In this document: piece after piece, positions 43,974 through 52,891 of the stretch
Layout of the letters: the number at the start of each line of letters is the position of its first letter
Position numbering within the stretch: the stretch's first letter is position 1
Source: JADKIH01 sp031427625
GTDB lineage: Bacteria; Bacteroidota; Bacteroidia; AKYH767-A; 2013-40CM-41-45
Direction: 5' to 3'
NCBI GenBank assembly: GCA_031427625.1
Contig: JANPNV010000026.1
Span: 1 to 64,000 of the forward strand
Length of the DNA stretch: 64,000 nt
Position numbers and translations under genes: made by a program
Notes under the pieces: model-generated
The model's database searches: none
What the model saw: the letters and a program-made list of their open reading frames with translations, nothing else
Told to the model about the DNA's origin: nothing

Positions 43974-44936
43974 CTAACTGCGTTTAAATATCAGGCGTAA
44001 ATAGTCAACATAATGCAAATAGAAATAAGCCTGAAAGATCAGAAACATAAATACAAGTATCATTATCAATAAAGAAAATTGAAACGCTTTATATGCAATC
44101 GATTTAAATGCAGGCATTGCGGATTGTATAACAGTAATGGTAGGAAAACTTTTAAAATTTAGTGCTTGCATCGACAGTATATATAATTTCTGAGAGTTGA
44201 GCAAGTCATTCGTGGATAGCTGGAATTCATTGATGAGGGCGCTTAGCTTTTGCTGCTCGTTGAGGAGAATGAATGAATTCTTATCGCTTGATTTAGCTGA
44301 ACTTATTATTTGATTTATTTTTTTTATCAGGCTATCAATTACCAAAGTCTTTAATGAGTTATCTTTTTTCAACTGGTCTACAAATGCCTGAGAAATTTCT
44401 ACCTTTTTTTGAATGTTGCTGACGTAAAATTCCTGATTAAGCTGCTCAAGATAACTTACAATTTCATTGGTCATCTCTGCTGCCAGATACCGGTGTTTAT
44501 CAGTAACTGTTACAGAAATTGTATTGTATGGGTTCTTCTTTACTGTAATGTGCGACATGACACAAGCTACAACCTGCTGCTGATAAAATTCACTGGTAGT
44601 ATCTAATCCATAATGCTTAAGCAAATCAAATTTTTTGATGAGGTGATTTCTTGTTGGCGCAGAATTAACTAATTCATAAACTCGATTAAATTTATCGCCC
44701 GAAGAAATATTATCGAAGGCCTTTGTATCTAGGGTAGGAGAAGAAATGACGTTATTTTCGTTGACAAAAAAAGAAGCGGTCGCAGAGTATTCAAGAACAT
44801 TATATTTTAGTACATAAAAAGAGTAAATGCCACAGATGAAAACAATAACGAAGTAAATCCAGATTCTTTTTTTAACGTGGCTAATCCATTCGCGGGTTTC
44901 AAAATCCGGTTTTGCCTTGTAAGAAGATTCAGTCAT
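43974..44936 (-). CDS. Wzz-like chain-length determinant protein
   Basis: Protein of 320 residues with the two-helix Wzz topology: a membrane helix near residues 27-48 (RIWIYFVIVFICGIYSFYVL) and another near 285-310 (FSLLIMILVFMFLIFQAYF). Between them lies a periplasmic domain with a long helical part rich in Lys, Ser and Gln (~170-260). Wzz proteins set polysaccharide chain length. No C-terminal kinase domain is present. It is transcribed divergently from an O-antigen ligase-like gene and lies 36 bases from ispD on the same strand. Confidence 0.7.
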   Translation of the reverse strand: MTESSYKAKPDFETREWISHVKKRIWIYFVIVFICGIYSFYVLKYNVLEYSATASFFVNENNVISSPTLDTKAFDNISSGDKFNRVYELVNSAPTRNHLIKKFDLLKHYGLDTTSEFYQQQVVACVMSHITVKKNPYNTISVTVTDKHRYLAAEMTNEIVSYLEQLNQEFYVSNIQKKVEISQAFVDQLKKDNSLKTLVIDSLIKKINQIISSAKSSDKNSFILLNEQQKLSALINEFQLSTNDLLNSQKLYILSMQALNFKSFPTITVIQSAMPAFKSIAYKAFQFSLLIMILVFMFLIFQAYFYLHYVDYLRLIFKRS

Positions 44937-45027
44937 AAATTTTTATTTGAATCGCGTAATGATAAGAATTATTCGAATCATTTGTAAAAAGATTTTTGTA
45001 AACTGCATTTTAATTTACCCCAATCAG

Positions 45028-47082
45028 ATGCTTCTTGTAAAATATTCCAGATATCTGCCTCTAATTTTTCTTTTTTTCATTTTCATAATTCTGCCATTTA
45101 CGATCTCAAAACTTACGATTGACCCTGAAATAGCCATACGGTTTTTATTAACCTCATATTTTTTAGCCGGCCTTTCCATTGTTTTGCTTTTTGGCGGGGT
45201 TAAAAAACTAATTACCGACCGACAAATGCTGATGACATGGATTATTATAGTCCTGCTTTTATCATGGACAGCCATATCAATGGTTCAATCCATAAATAAG
45301 GGCGATGCATTTTCTGAATGGCTTAGATTAGCATTGCTATACGGTGTGTTTATTGCCGGTACCACTATGTTTATGAATAATCCGCGTTCAGCAATAAACG
45401 TTTGCCGATTTTCAGCAGTCGCCATCATAGGATTTTCAGTATATGGTATTCTCCAGTTAAAAGACATAATTGTCGATCATCTCGAAGATAAATTGTTGCA
45501 TAAATCATTCATGATTTCCTCAAGTCTTGCAAACAAAAATTTTTTCTCTGAAGTTCTTTTAATTCTGTTACCATTAGTCATCTATGGAGTGTTGTCAGAG
45601 AAATCTAAATGGCGGATTTTATATATTTTAGCTTTAATTCTTGATATATTCTTTATAGTTTTAAATCAGACCGTAGCCGTTTGGATTGCTTTATTTGTTG
45701 TAGTGGTTTTTTTCCTCGCTGTTTTAGGAAGGAAATACATCGTGAAATTAATTTCGTTTTGGTCAATACGAAATCGAATTATCATTATAGGCGTATTCAT
45801 TCTTGTTATAGCAGGTGGAATTAAAGTAATCACTTTTTTTCCTAACTATAAATACCTCGGTGAAAAGATTGAAAGGGTAGGAGAGTACATACAGAATCCC
45901 GGATTACTTACTACGCAAAGAATAGAAAATAACAACAGCGCATTCGACCGATTAATGCTTTGGCGAAATAGTGCAATGATGATAAGTGAACATCCTGTTT
46001 TCGGAGTCGGGCTTAATAACTGGAAGTTGTTCTATCCCAAATATGGTATCAGCGGGACGATGCATATCAATACCGGTTTCCTTAGCTATGAACATCCACA
46101 CAATGATTATATTCTTATTTGGGCTGAGCAAGGAATAATCGGACTAGCCCTTTATTTATTCTTGTTCTTTATTATTGTCAAGACAGGAATTATGAAGATG
46201 AAGAGTGCTGATCAAAATGGGAAAATGTTGTTATCATTATTGCTATCCAGTGTAATAGGTTTTATGGTTATTTCTCTATTTGCCTATCCACGATCAAGAT
46301 TTTATAGTATGCTTATGCTGATGATTGTCTTTGCCCTGATCACAGCTTTCGATTCTGGAAGGAGGGATAAGAACATTTCTACGCTTCCGGTTTTCATTGC
46401 AATGGCATTGGTTTCAATTCTGGCATCAGTAGCAGCATGGTTCAGGATGCAAGGTGAAATACATGTAAGAAATACGATTTCCGCACAGGTAAATGGTAAT
46501 TTTCCCAGAATGCTTCGTGAATCAGAAAAGGTACACACTTGGTTTTATCCACTCGATATGACAGCGACTCCGGTAAGCTGGTATAATGGATTGGCCTATT
46601 TTTATAGTGGTGATATTAATTCTGCAATAAGGAATTATGAAAAATCTATTCTTGTAAATCCAAATCATCTCCGTTTGATAAACGACCTTGCAACATCCTA
46701 TGAAAGATTGGGCGATCGCCAAAAGGCAATACAATATTATAAACGTGCATTGCAAATTACCCCACTATTTATCGAAGGGAATCTTAATTTAAGTGCTGCT
46801 TATTTTAATGAGGGAAATATAGATTCTTCATTTTATTACATCGACAAAATCTATTCGTTGCCAATGAATATGCAGGACGAACATAACTATAAGACTTTTT
46901 TAGGCGAAATCCTTTTTGCTAAAGCAATATTGGATTTGGAAGCATTAAACGATTCATCCATAAGCAAGAAACTTATGCCCATTATTGCCAAAAAAGATTC
47001 ATTGGTCACCATTTATCAAAAATCTAAAGCATCTAAGGAGCAGTTCACCAAATTTTTAATTTTGTTTGACTTAGGCAGATAA
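45028..47082 (+). CDS. O-antigen ligase/polymerase-like membrane protein with TPR repeats
   Basis: About ten membrane helices make up residues ~5-470. The Wzy_C/O-antigen ligase block contains FDRLMLWRNSAMMISEHPVF, GVGLNNWKLFYPKYG and YEHPHNDYILIWAEQGIIG, the histidine-rich periplasmic loop typical of WaaL and Wzy. The C-terminal ~200 residues carry three TPR units (ATPVSWYNGLAYFYSGDINS, HLRLINDLATSYERLGDRQK, LFIEGNLNLSAAYFNEGNID). It likely joins or polymerises surface glycan. The ATG at 45028 gives 684 residues; earlier starts at 44959 or 44947 are possible. The divergent Wzz gene supports a polysaccharide role. Confidence 0.75.
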   Translation: MLLVKYSRYLPLIFLFFIFIILPFTISKLTIDPEIAIRFLLTSYFLAGLSIVLLFGGVKKLITDRQMLMTWIIIVLLLSWTAISMVQSINKGDAFSEWLRLALLYGVFIAGTTMFMNNPRSAINVCRFSAVAIIGFSVYGILQLKDIIVDHLEDKLLHKSFMISSSLANKNFFSEVLLILLPLVIYGVLSEKSKWRILYILALILDIFFIVLNQTVAVWIALFVVVVFFLAVLGRKYIVKLISFWSIRNRIIIIGVFILVIAGGIKVITFFPNYKYLGEKIERVGEYIQNPGLLTTQRIENNNSAFDRLMLWRNSAMMISEHPVFGVGLNNWKLFYPKYGISGTMHINTGFLSYEHPHNDYILIWAEQGIIGLALYLFLFFIIVKTGIMKMKSADQNGKMLLSLLLSSVIGFMVISLFAYPRSRFYSMLMLMIVFALITAFDSGRRDKNISTLPVFIAMALVSILASVAAWFRMQGEIHVRNTISAQVNGNFPRMLRESEKVHTWFYPLDMTATPVSWYNGLAYFYSGDINSAIRNYEKSILVNPNHLRLINDLATSYERLGDRQKAIQYYKRALQITPLFIEGNLNLSAAYFNEGNIDSSFYYIDKIYSLPMNMQDEHNYKTFLGEILFAKAILDLEALNDSSISKKLMPIIAKKDSLVTIYQKSKASKEQFTKFLILFDLGR

Positions 47083-47109
47083 AAAAAACTTAATTTCATC
47101 AATTACAAT

Positions 47110-47117
47110 TAAATTCG
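47110..47117 (+). promoter_or_regulatory. Candidate -7 box of the T9SS cargo gene
   Basis: TAAATTCG, one mismatch from TAnnTTTG, ends 6 bases before the ATG at 47124. The -33 element is unclear. Confidence 0.35.
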
Positions 47118-47123
47118 TCAGAT

Positions 47124-48851
47124 ATGAAAAAATATGTACTCTCCCTTATTGCGTTTATTTTTACAAGTTTTAATGTCCATTCCCAGTGTAATCAGGGTTT
47201 GTCTCCTAACCAGGGTTTTCGCGGACAAACGTTAACTACAACAATAACCAACAACCAGTTGTTTTTTGGAAATGGTTCTGCTCCATGCAGTCCAAGTGAT
47301 GTGTACTTATATCATCAAGCAACCTCAACCACCATTTATGCCTCAACATTGTCGATTAATAATGATTCAGTTCGGGTATCGTGGAATATCCCTTCGAATG
47401 CACCAGGTGGTATTTATAATTTGACTTTGCAGGAATACATATATAGCACATTAAATGGAAATTGTTTAATCGGACCAACTATTTGCTACATTCCACAGGC
47501 CTTTGGAATTAACGTGAGTAAAATTACCGGGTCAGTATTTTACGATGATAATATGGATAGTATTTACAATGGTATCGATCTGCTTCTTCCACAACAGAAA
47601 TTAATAATGCTTCCTGAAGGAATAATCACATTCACAGATGCAAATGGTAATTATTCATTCTTTGCCGATACAGGAGCTCATACGATAAAGATTCTGAATG
47701 GTATTGATTTTTATTCAATAACAAGCGACTCTATTGTGGTGAATGTTGGACAATCCAATGTTACTAATCAGGATTTTGCAATTTATCCGAATTCATTTGC
47801 ATTCAGGACGACTGCATATTTGTCTGGACGACCTCGTTGCAATACCGTTCAGAATTACACTATCGACTATCAGAGTCATACGGTAATTCCAGTAAATCTC
47901 CTGATTAAATTTTATAAGTCTTCTAATGTTTCTTTTTCCGGATCAAGTATTCCGCCTGATTCGGTAAATGGTGATACCGTGTATTTTTCAGTATTTAATT
48001 TTACCTATGGATCGGGCAGTTTTACGATGCAGTTAAATATTCCCGGACAAGGATCTTTACTTAATATGGGAATTATTGTTGAAACATATGACCTGAACAG
48101 CAACCTCGTTCACGTATTTTCGGCTCCATTCAACCAGACCGTTCAATGTTCATTCGATCCGAATGACAAGTCTGTGAATCCACCGGGTGAATATGCTCAA
48201 CATTATACACTCTTCGGCGATACATTATATTATAGAATCCGATTCCAGAATACTGGCACTGATACTGCTTATACTGTTCATATCCTGGATACATTGAATT
48301 CAAATCTGGATATAAATACATTCAGACTTGTATCAAGTAGTCATCCAGTTATAGTCGAACTGAATTCAAATGGAGTTGTTGATTTCCATTTCTATAACAT
48401 TATGCTTCCTGATAGCAATATCGACGAGCCCGCAAGTAATGGATATGTTGCATATACTATTAATGCACTAAATGGACTTTCTGAAATGACTGTAATAAAT
48501 AATACAGCGAATATTTATTTCGATCAAAATCTTCCTGTGGTTACGAATACAACAGAGAACACATTAGTTAGTAATCTTACAATCGGTATTCAGAATTCGG
48601 GAAGCAGGGAGAATATTGTTATGTTCCCGAATCCGTTTAATTCATTTGTCACGATTAGGCAGATAAATGATAAGCCATTGGCGGGGAAAATGATAATCCG
48701 TGATATTCAGGGAAGAGAAATTTCAAATAATTCACTCAATGGGTCTGCAGTAACAATTGATTTGCATTATCTTGCAAAGGGTATTTATACGTACATGATT
48801 TATGATAGTAAGAATGAAGTGCTGTCATATGGTAAAATGATTAAACAGTAA
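47124..48851 (+). CDS. Secreted T9SS cargo with conserved-repeat (DUF11/DUF7619-like) domain
   Basis: Protein of 575 residues with a signal peptide (YVLSLIAFIFTSFNVHSQ). A N-terminal Ig-like part is followed by a SdrD B-like segment (ITGSVFYDDNMDSIYNGIDL, FTDANGNYSFFADTGAHTI). The middle module begins with CSFDPNDKSVNPPGEYAQHY and continues with YYRIRFQNTGTDTAYTVHIL and NTANIYFDQNLPVVTNT, the DUF11-like repeat common in Bacteroidota secreted proteins. The last ~80 residues (IVMFPNPFNSFVTI ... GRE ... KGIYTYMIYD) are a type A T9SS sorting domain. No catalytic domain was seen; a surface or matrix role is likely. A strong terminator follows. Confidence 0.8.
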   Translation: MKKYVLSLIAFIFTSFNVHSQCNQGLSPNQGFRGQTLTTTITNNQLFFGNGSAPCSPSDVYLYHQATSTTIYASTLSINNDSVRVSWNIPSNAPGGIYNLTLQEYIYSTLNGNCLIGPTICYIPQAFGINVSKITGSVFYDDNMDSIYNGIDLLLPQQKLIMLPEGIITFTDANGNYSFFADTGAHTIKILNGIDFYSITSDSIVVNVGQSNVTNQDFAIYPNSFAFRTTAYLSGRPRCNTVQNYTIDYQSHTVIPVNLLIKFYKSSNVSFSGSSIPPDSVNGDTVYFSVFNFTYGSGSFTMQLNIPGQGSLLNMGIIVETYDLNSNLVHVFSAPFNQTVQCSFDPNDKSVNPPGEYAQHYTLFGDTLYYRIRFQNTGTDTAYTVHILDTLNSNLDINTFRLVSSSHPVIVELNSNGVVDFHFYNIMLPDSNIDEPASNGYVAYTINALNGLSEMTVINNTANIYFDQNLPVVTNTTENTLVSNLTIGIQNSGSRENIVMFPNPFNSFVTIRQINDKPLAGKMIIRDIQGREISNNSLNGSAVTIDLHYLAKGIYTYMIYDSKNEVLSYGKMIKQ

Positions 48852-48864
48852 GGAAAATAAATTT

Positions 48865-48911
48865 AAAGACGATCAACGGGAATAATTTTTTTCGTTGATC
48901 GTCTTTCTTTT
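48865..48911 (+). terminator. Intrinsic terminator after the T9SS cargo gene
   Basis: A perfect 14-bp stem (48865-48878 with 48893-48906) has a 14-base T-rich loop and a T-rich tail. It lies 13 bases after the stop, so the adenine deaminase downstream needs its own promoter. Confidence 0.88.
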
Positions 48912-48936
48912 GTCCGATTCAATAAAGTATAATAGT

Positions 48937-50583
48937 ATGGATTACAAAATAAAAGGGACGCTCCTGGATTATTGGACGAAGAGAATTTATCCTGCAGAAG
49001 TGACGGTGAAGGATGGGAAGATTTTTTCCATTAATGAGATAAGCAGCGTTTCGCCTAATGATGGCGTAATAATGCCCGGCTTTATCGATTCTCATATTCA
49101 TATCGAAAGTTCCATGCTGATTCCGTCTGAATTTGCACGCCTTGCAGTTGTTCATGGTACTGTAGCTACAATAAGCGATCCGCATGAAATTGCCAACGTT
49201 TGTGGAATGGATGGAGTCCTTTATATGATTGCTAATGGTAAAAAGGTACCGTTTAAATTTCATTTTGGTGCACCAAGTTGTGTTCCTGCAACAGTCTTTG
49301 AAACGGCAGGAGATGCGCTCGATGCAGTCAAAGTTAACGAACTACTTTTCATGGATGATATTTATTACCTGAGTGAAATGATGAATTTTCCTGGAGTGCT
49401 TTATAATGATGAACAGGTTATGCTGAAAATTGCATCGGCGAAAAAAATAAATAAACCGGTTGATGGTCATGCACCGGGATTAAGAGGTAAGCAAGCCGAA
49501 GCATATATTGCAGCTGGCATTACTACTGATCATGAATGTTTCACGGAAGAAGAAGCACTTGATAAATTGAAATTCGGAATGAAGATTCTAATCAGGGAAG
49601 GAAGTGCCGCAAAAAATTTCGAAGCACTAATCGGTCTTCTCGATGTACATCATGATAATATTATGTTTTGTAGCGACGACAAACATCCTGATAGCCTTGT
49701 TGCAGGCCATATCAATGTACTATGTAAAAGAGCTGTTGAAAAGGGAATTGATATTTTCAAAATCATTCAGTCTGCTTGTATAAATCCGATACTACATTAC
49801 AACATGCGGTCAGGCATGCTTCGCATAGGAGATCCTGCTGATTTTATAATTGTTGATGATCTGGAAAACTTCAATGTGAAACAGACGTACATTGACGGTG
49901 TTCTTGTTGCTTCAGAAGGCAAGACCCTTATAAAAAGTATTTCGGAAAAAATGATTAATAAATTTTCCTGCGACGAAAAGAAACCTTCCGATTTTCTAAT
50001 TGAAGCGAATGATGAGGATATGTTTCCTGTGATAGAAGCTTTGGACGGACAGCTAATCACGAACAGATTGAATCTTCGCGTCAAAAAGGAAAATGGTTTT
50101 TTTGTTTCAGATGTCTCTCTTGATATATTGAAGATGGTCGTAGTGAATCGATACACGACAGCGCCTGTGGCCAAAGCTTTTATCAAAAACTTTGGGTTGA
50201 AGCAAGGAGCATTGGCTTCATCAGTCGCACACGACAGTCATAACATCGTTGCAGTAGGTGTAGATGACGAAAGTATTTGCAGAGCCGTTAATCTGGTAAT
50301 TAAAGAGAAGGGTGGAGTTAGCTGTGTAATTGATAAGGAAGAACTAGTGATAGGTCTACCTGTTGCGGGATTAATGAGTGCCGATGATGGATTTTCGATT
50401 GCTAATTCTTATACGGAGATAGATAAGATGGCAAAGAAAGCAGGTTCTGGATTATCGGCTCCTTTTATGACGCTTTCATTTATGGCATTGCTTGTAATAC
50501 CGAGTTTAAAGTTAAGTGATAAAGGATTATTTGATGGTGACAAATTTGAATTGTTGCCTCAGTATATTTTTCCAAAGGCGTAA
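48937..50583 (+). CDS. ade: Adenine deaminase
   Basis: Amidohydrolase-superfamily adenine deaminase of 548 residues, converting adenine to hypoxanthine in purine salvage. The metal site is IMPGFIDSHIHIESSML near residue 60, with VATISDPHEIANVCG, GHAPGLRGKQAEAYIAAGI, TTDHECFTEEEA, FCSDDKHPDSL and GDPADFIIVDDLENF later. The C-terminal domain (ASSVAHDSHNIVAVGVDD, INxKGGV-like loop) is the ade-specific part. Earlier in-frame codons overlap the upstream terminator and are rejected in favour of ATG 48937. It ends 4 bases before the convergent PAP2 gene. Confidence 0.94.
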   Translation: MDYKIKGTLLDYWTKRIYPAEVTVKDGKIFSINEISSVSPNDGVIMPGFIDSHIHIESSMLIPSEFARLAVVHGTVATISDPHEIANVCGMDGVLYMIANGKKVPFKFHFGAPSCVPATVFETAGDALDAVKVNELLFMDDIYYLSEMMNFPGVLYNDEQVMLKIASAKKINKPVDGHAPGLRGKQAEAYIAAGITTDHECFTEEEALDKLKFGMKILIREGSAAKNFEALIGLLDVHHDNIMFCSDDKHPDSLVAGHINVLCKRAVEKGIDIFKIIQSACINPILHYNMRSGMLRIGDPADFIIVDDLENFNVKQTYIDGVLVASEGKTLIKSISEKMINKFSCDEKKPSDFLIEANDEDMFPVIEALDGQLITNRLNLRVKKENGFFVSDVSLDILKMVVVNRYTTAPVAKAFIKNFGLKQGALASSVAHDSHNIVAVGVDDESICRAVNLVIKEKGGVSCVIDKEELVIGLPVAGLMSADDGFSIANSYTEIDKMAKKAGSGLSAPFMTLSFMALLVIPSLKLSDKGLFDGDKFELLPQYIFPKA

Positions 50584-50587
50584 ATGC

Positions 50588-51547
50588 TTACAGAGATTTA
50601 GTAATAACTGCTTCGTATTTTTTCAGTAAGCGGATGAAGTATTTATTCTTCAATAAAACTTTTTCAAGAATGGTTATTCCGGTCAGACCACAGGCAATAC
50701 CTGCCAGTATATCCAGTATATAATGGTGATACAGATAAATCGCAGAAACCCAGATTCCAATCATGAAAATAGTAAATAGTATTATGAATAATTTTGATCG
50801 TAATTTTTTTGCATAAACTAATCCTATGAGCGGATATGAAGCGTGCAACGAAGGCATGGCTGCGAAAACATTTGATCCTTTTGAATATAGCCCTTCAAAA
50901 AAATGAAGGCCAAAGAAATTATCGAAACGAAGCAGGCCGGCGGCATAACTTTTTGTATGAATGTTTAGAACATCGCCAAATTGTGCAAAGTACCATGGGG
51001 GTGCAGCAGGATGAAGATAATAGATGATGAAGCCAAGGATATTTACAGTAAAGAATGCCAGGCAAAAGCGAAGAAATATATTTTTGTTTTTTCCGAAAAG
51101 ATAAAAGGCAAAGATGAGAGGTAATGGAATCCAGCTGAGATAAAATATTCCAGTAATAACATCAGCAAAGGAGCTATAATGGTTACTTAGGTATTCGTTG
51201 GGAGTAAGAATAATCCCACCTTGATTAATTCCGAAAATATATTTTTCAGCTTCGTAAAGTGGTCGTATATCAACATTGTGAAAAGCATAATTTGGCCATG
51301 CCTTCATGGAATCGTAAATTATCCAATAAACAATAATAATCCCAAGAGCGGTGATGAGCCGGCGAGTATACGGTGATAAGAAGTAGGATATATTTACAAT
51401 ACCTACAAGGAAGAAATGGTCAGACCGAATACCTGTCGTTGCTTTTACGAAAAGGAGAAATAATATTGTTAAGCCAGGTAAAATCAAATAGGAATAGGGT
51501 TTCTGCGAGCCCTGATTGAAATTACTGTTTTGAATGTTTTTTGACAT
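50588..51547 (-). CDS. Aur1-like PAP2 superfamily membrane enzyme (candidate inositol-phosphorylceramide synthase)
   Basis: Protein of 319 residues with about six membrane helices. PAP2-type active-site motifs are AMPSLHASYPLIG (histidine in SLH, ~residue 215) and HHYILDILAGIACG (His...Asp, ~265). YYLHPAAPPWYFAQFG (~165) resembles the PAAPPW stretch of Aur1-type transferases. Such enzymes move an inositol-phosphate head group from a phosphatidylinositol donor to ceramide, or cleave lipid phosphates. It is the last gene of the inositol-lipid block, 28 bases after the DUF4833 gene. The Aur1 function is inference from motif and context. Confidence 0.75.
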   Translation of the reverse strand: MSKNIQNSNFNQGSQKPYSYLILPGLTILFLLFVKATTGIRSDHFFLVGIVNISYFLSPYTRRLITALGIIIVYWIIYDSMKAWPNYAFHNVDIRPLYEAEKYIFGINQGGIILTPNEYLSNHYSSFADVITGIFYLSWIPLPLIFAFYLFGKNKNIFLRFCLAFFTVNILGFIIYYLHPAAPPWYFAQFGDVLNIHTKSYAAGLLRFDNFFGLHFFEGLYSKGSNVFAAMPSLHASYPLIGLVYAKKLRSKLFIILFTIFMIGIWVSAIYLYHHYILDILAGIACGLTGITILEKVLLKNKYFIRLLKKYEAVITKSL

Positions 51548-51575
51548 TTATAAATGCTTCAATTCCTGATCTTAA

Positions 51576-52133
51576 TTAAGGGTGAAAACGTTCTACTACT
51601 ACTTGTTGTGAGGAGGGATCTTTCCCTGTTAACTCAACATAATCAATAGTCGGAAACCAAAACGTACCACCACTGGTAGCGATAAATACTTTTTTTAATT
51701 CGGCTAGTTTGCCGTTAATATTTATGAAGGCATTGTAATGTTTTTCACTTGGAGTGGGAAGAAGGAATATGTTTCGTTTTTTGTTGGCTGAAAACTGAAG
51801 TACAAAAGAGTTTTTCAAGCCGTTGTATGGTCTCGATGTCAGACCATATGCATATTTTCTCTGTATAGCCGTAAGTTCAGATATTGAACTGTCGGAGGAA
51901 TAGCTAATCCAATAAATTTTAACCGGATCATTTTCATCAATTAATCCGTCAACTTTGCGGTTTACTTCATAAACAATTGCATTGGTGTTTTTGCTTCGTT
52001 GAATGTAAAACAGCGAATTTTCATTTGCAGGAGGAACGGGATAAATTTTTGAAGTCGAAGGCTCCGGTGATAATAATGTCGTTAATGACATTATTATATA
52101 AGTTAAAAATAAATTGAGAGAAATTAAATTCAT
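51576..52133 (-). CDS. DUF4833-like secreted/anchored protein in the inositol-lipid block
   Basis: Protein of 185 residues. The N-terminal hydrophobic segment (LISLNLFLTYIIMSLTTLL) fits a signal peptide or anchor. The body has SLFYIQRSKNTNAIVYEVN, VKIYWISYSSD, LTAIQRKYAYGLTSRPY and IDYVELTGKDPSS, as in the uncharacterised DUF4833 family. It begins in a 4-base overlap (ATGA) with the CDP-alcohol phosphatidyltransferase, so the two are translationally coupled. A periplasmic accessory role in inositol-lipid handling is suggested only by the neighbours. Confidence 0.7.
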   Translation of the reverse strand: MNLISLNLFLTYIIMSLTTLLSPEPSTSKIYPVPPANENSLFYIQRSKNTNAIVYEVNRKVDGLIDENDPVKIYWISYSSDSSISELTAIQRKYAYGLTSRPYNGLKNSFVLQFSANKKRNIFLLPTPSEKHYNAFININGKLAELKKVFIATSGGTFWFPTIDYVELTGKDPSSQQVVVERFHP

Positions 52134-52891
52134 TTTGCTGAAGCGTCTTTACTGTCTTCGGCCATAAGATAACTATAGCAGGCCTTTAATCTTTGAATAG
52201 CCGTATAGTTCGCAAGAATTGCAATTAATGCAAGTGGAATAATAAATATGGCAATGGTTTCAAATTCTGTATATCCAAAAACTGTTAAGTTCCATTTGTG
52301 ATTTCCACCTGTATAATGTCCTGTAATTCCACAGGCAAGAGCAGACAGGCCAATAGTTATAACCCTTTCAGGTCTTTGCATCAAGCCATCCTTACATGGA
52401 ATTCCCAGACCTTCTGCACGGGCACGCGTGTAACTTACCATGATTGATCCAATCAATCCGATAAAAGCAATCAATGAGCTAATAAAATAATGATGGCCGG
52501 CAAGGTAATAACAAATTCCTAAAAACATCAGCATCTCACTATATCGGTCAAGGACGGAATCGTATAATGCACCAAACCGTGAGGTCATTTTACCGACTCG
52601 CGCAACCTGGCCATCGAGCATATCGAAGAGCCCGGCAAATAGGATCATTGCGCCTCCCCAACCGATATATGAAAGATCGGATCTTGTTCCAATTTCGACT
52701 CCTGCAATAAATATGATAGCAACGATTGTATTTAGAAAAAAACCAATTGTAGTTACTACGTTGGGAGTAATTCCTAAGGCAACAAATAATTTTACAATAG
52801 GATGCAGAAGTTTATGTAAAATCTTCTGAAGTCTATCGCGCCGGCTAATTGATTTTTTAAAAGTCGAATTTAGCTCTTGCCCGTATTCCAT
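52130..52891 (-). CDS. CDP-alcohol phosphatidyltransferase (candidate phosphatidylinositol-phosphate synthase)
   Basis: Integral membrane protein of 253 residues. The full signature D-x2-DG-x2-AR-x8-G-x3-D-x3-D is present in FDMLDGQVARVGKMTSRFG followed by ALYDSVLDRYSE (~residues 85-115). It joins a CDP-diacylglycerol to an alcohol. Co-location with myo-inositol-phosphate synthase and a PgpA-like phosphatase suggests inositol-1-phosphate as acceptor, giving phosphatidylinositol phosphate. The start overlaps the end of the DUF5686 gene by 35 bases and its end overlaps DUF4833 by 4. Confidence 0.85.
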   Translation of the reverse strand: MEYGQELNSTFKKSISRRDRLQKILHKLLHPIVKLFVALGITPNVVTTIGFFLNTIVAIIFIAGVEIGTRSDLSYIGWGGAMILFAGLFDMLDGQVARVGKMTSRFGALYDSVLDRYSEMLMFLGICYYLAGHHYFISSLIAFIGLIGSIMVSYTRARAEGLGIPCKDGLMQRPERVITIGLSALACGITGHYTGGNHKWNLTVFGYTEFETIAIFIIPLALIAILANYTAIQRLKACYSYLMAEDSKDASAK

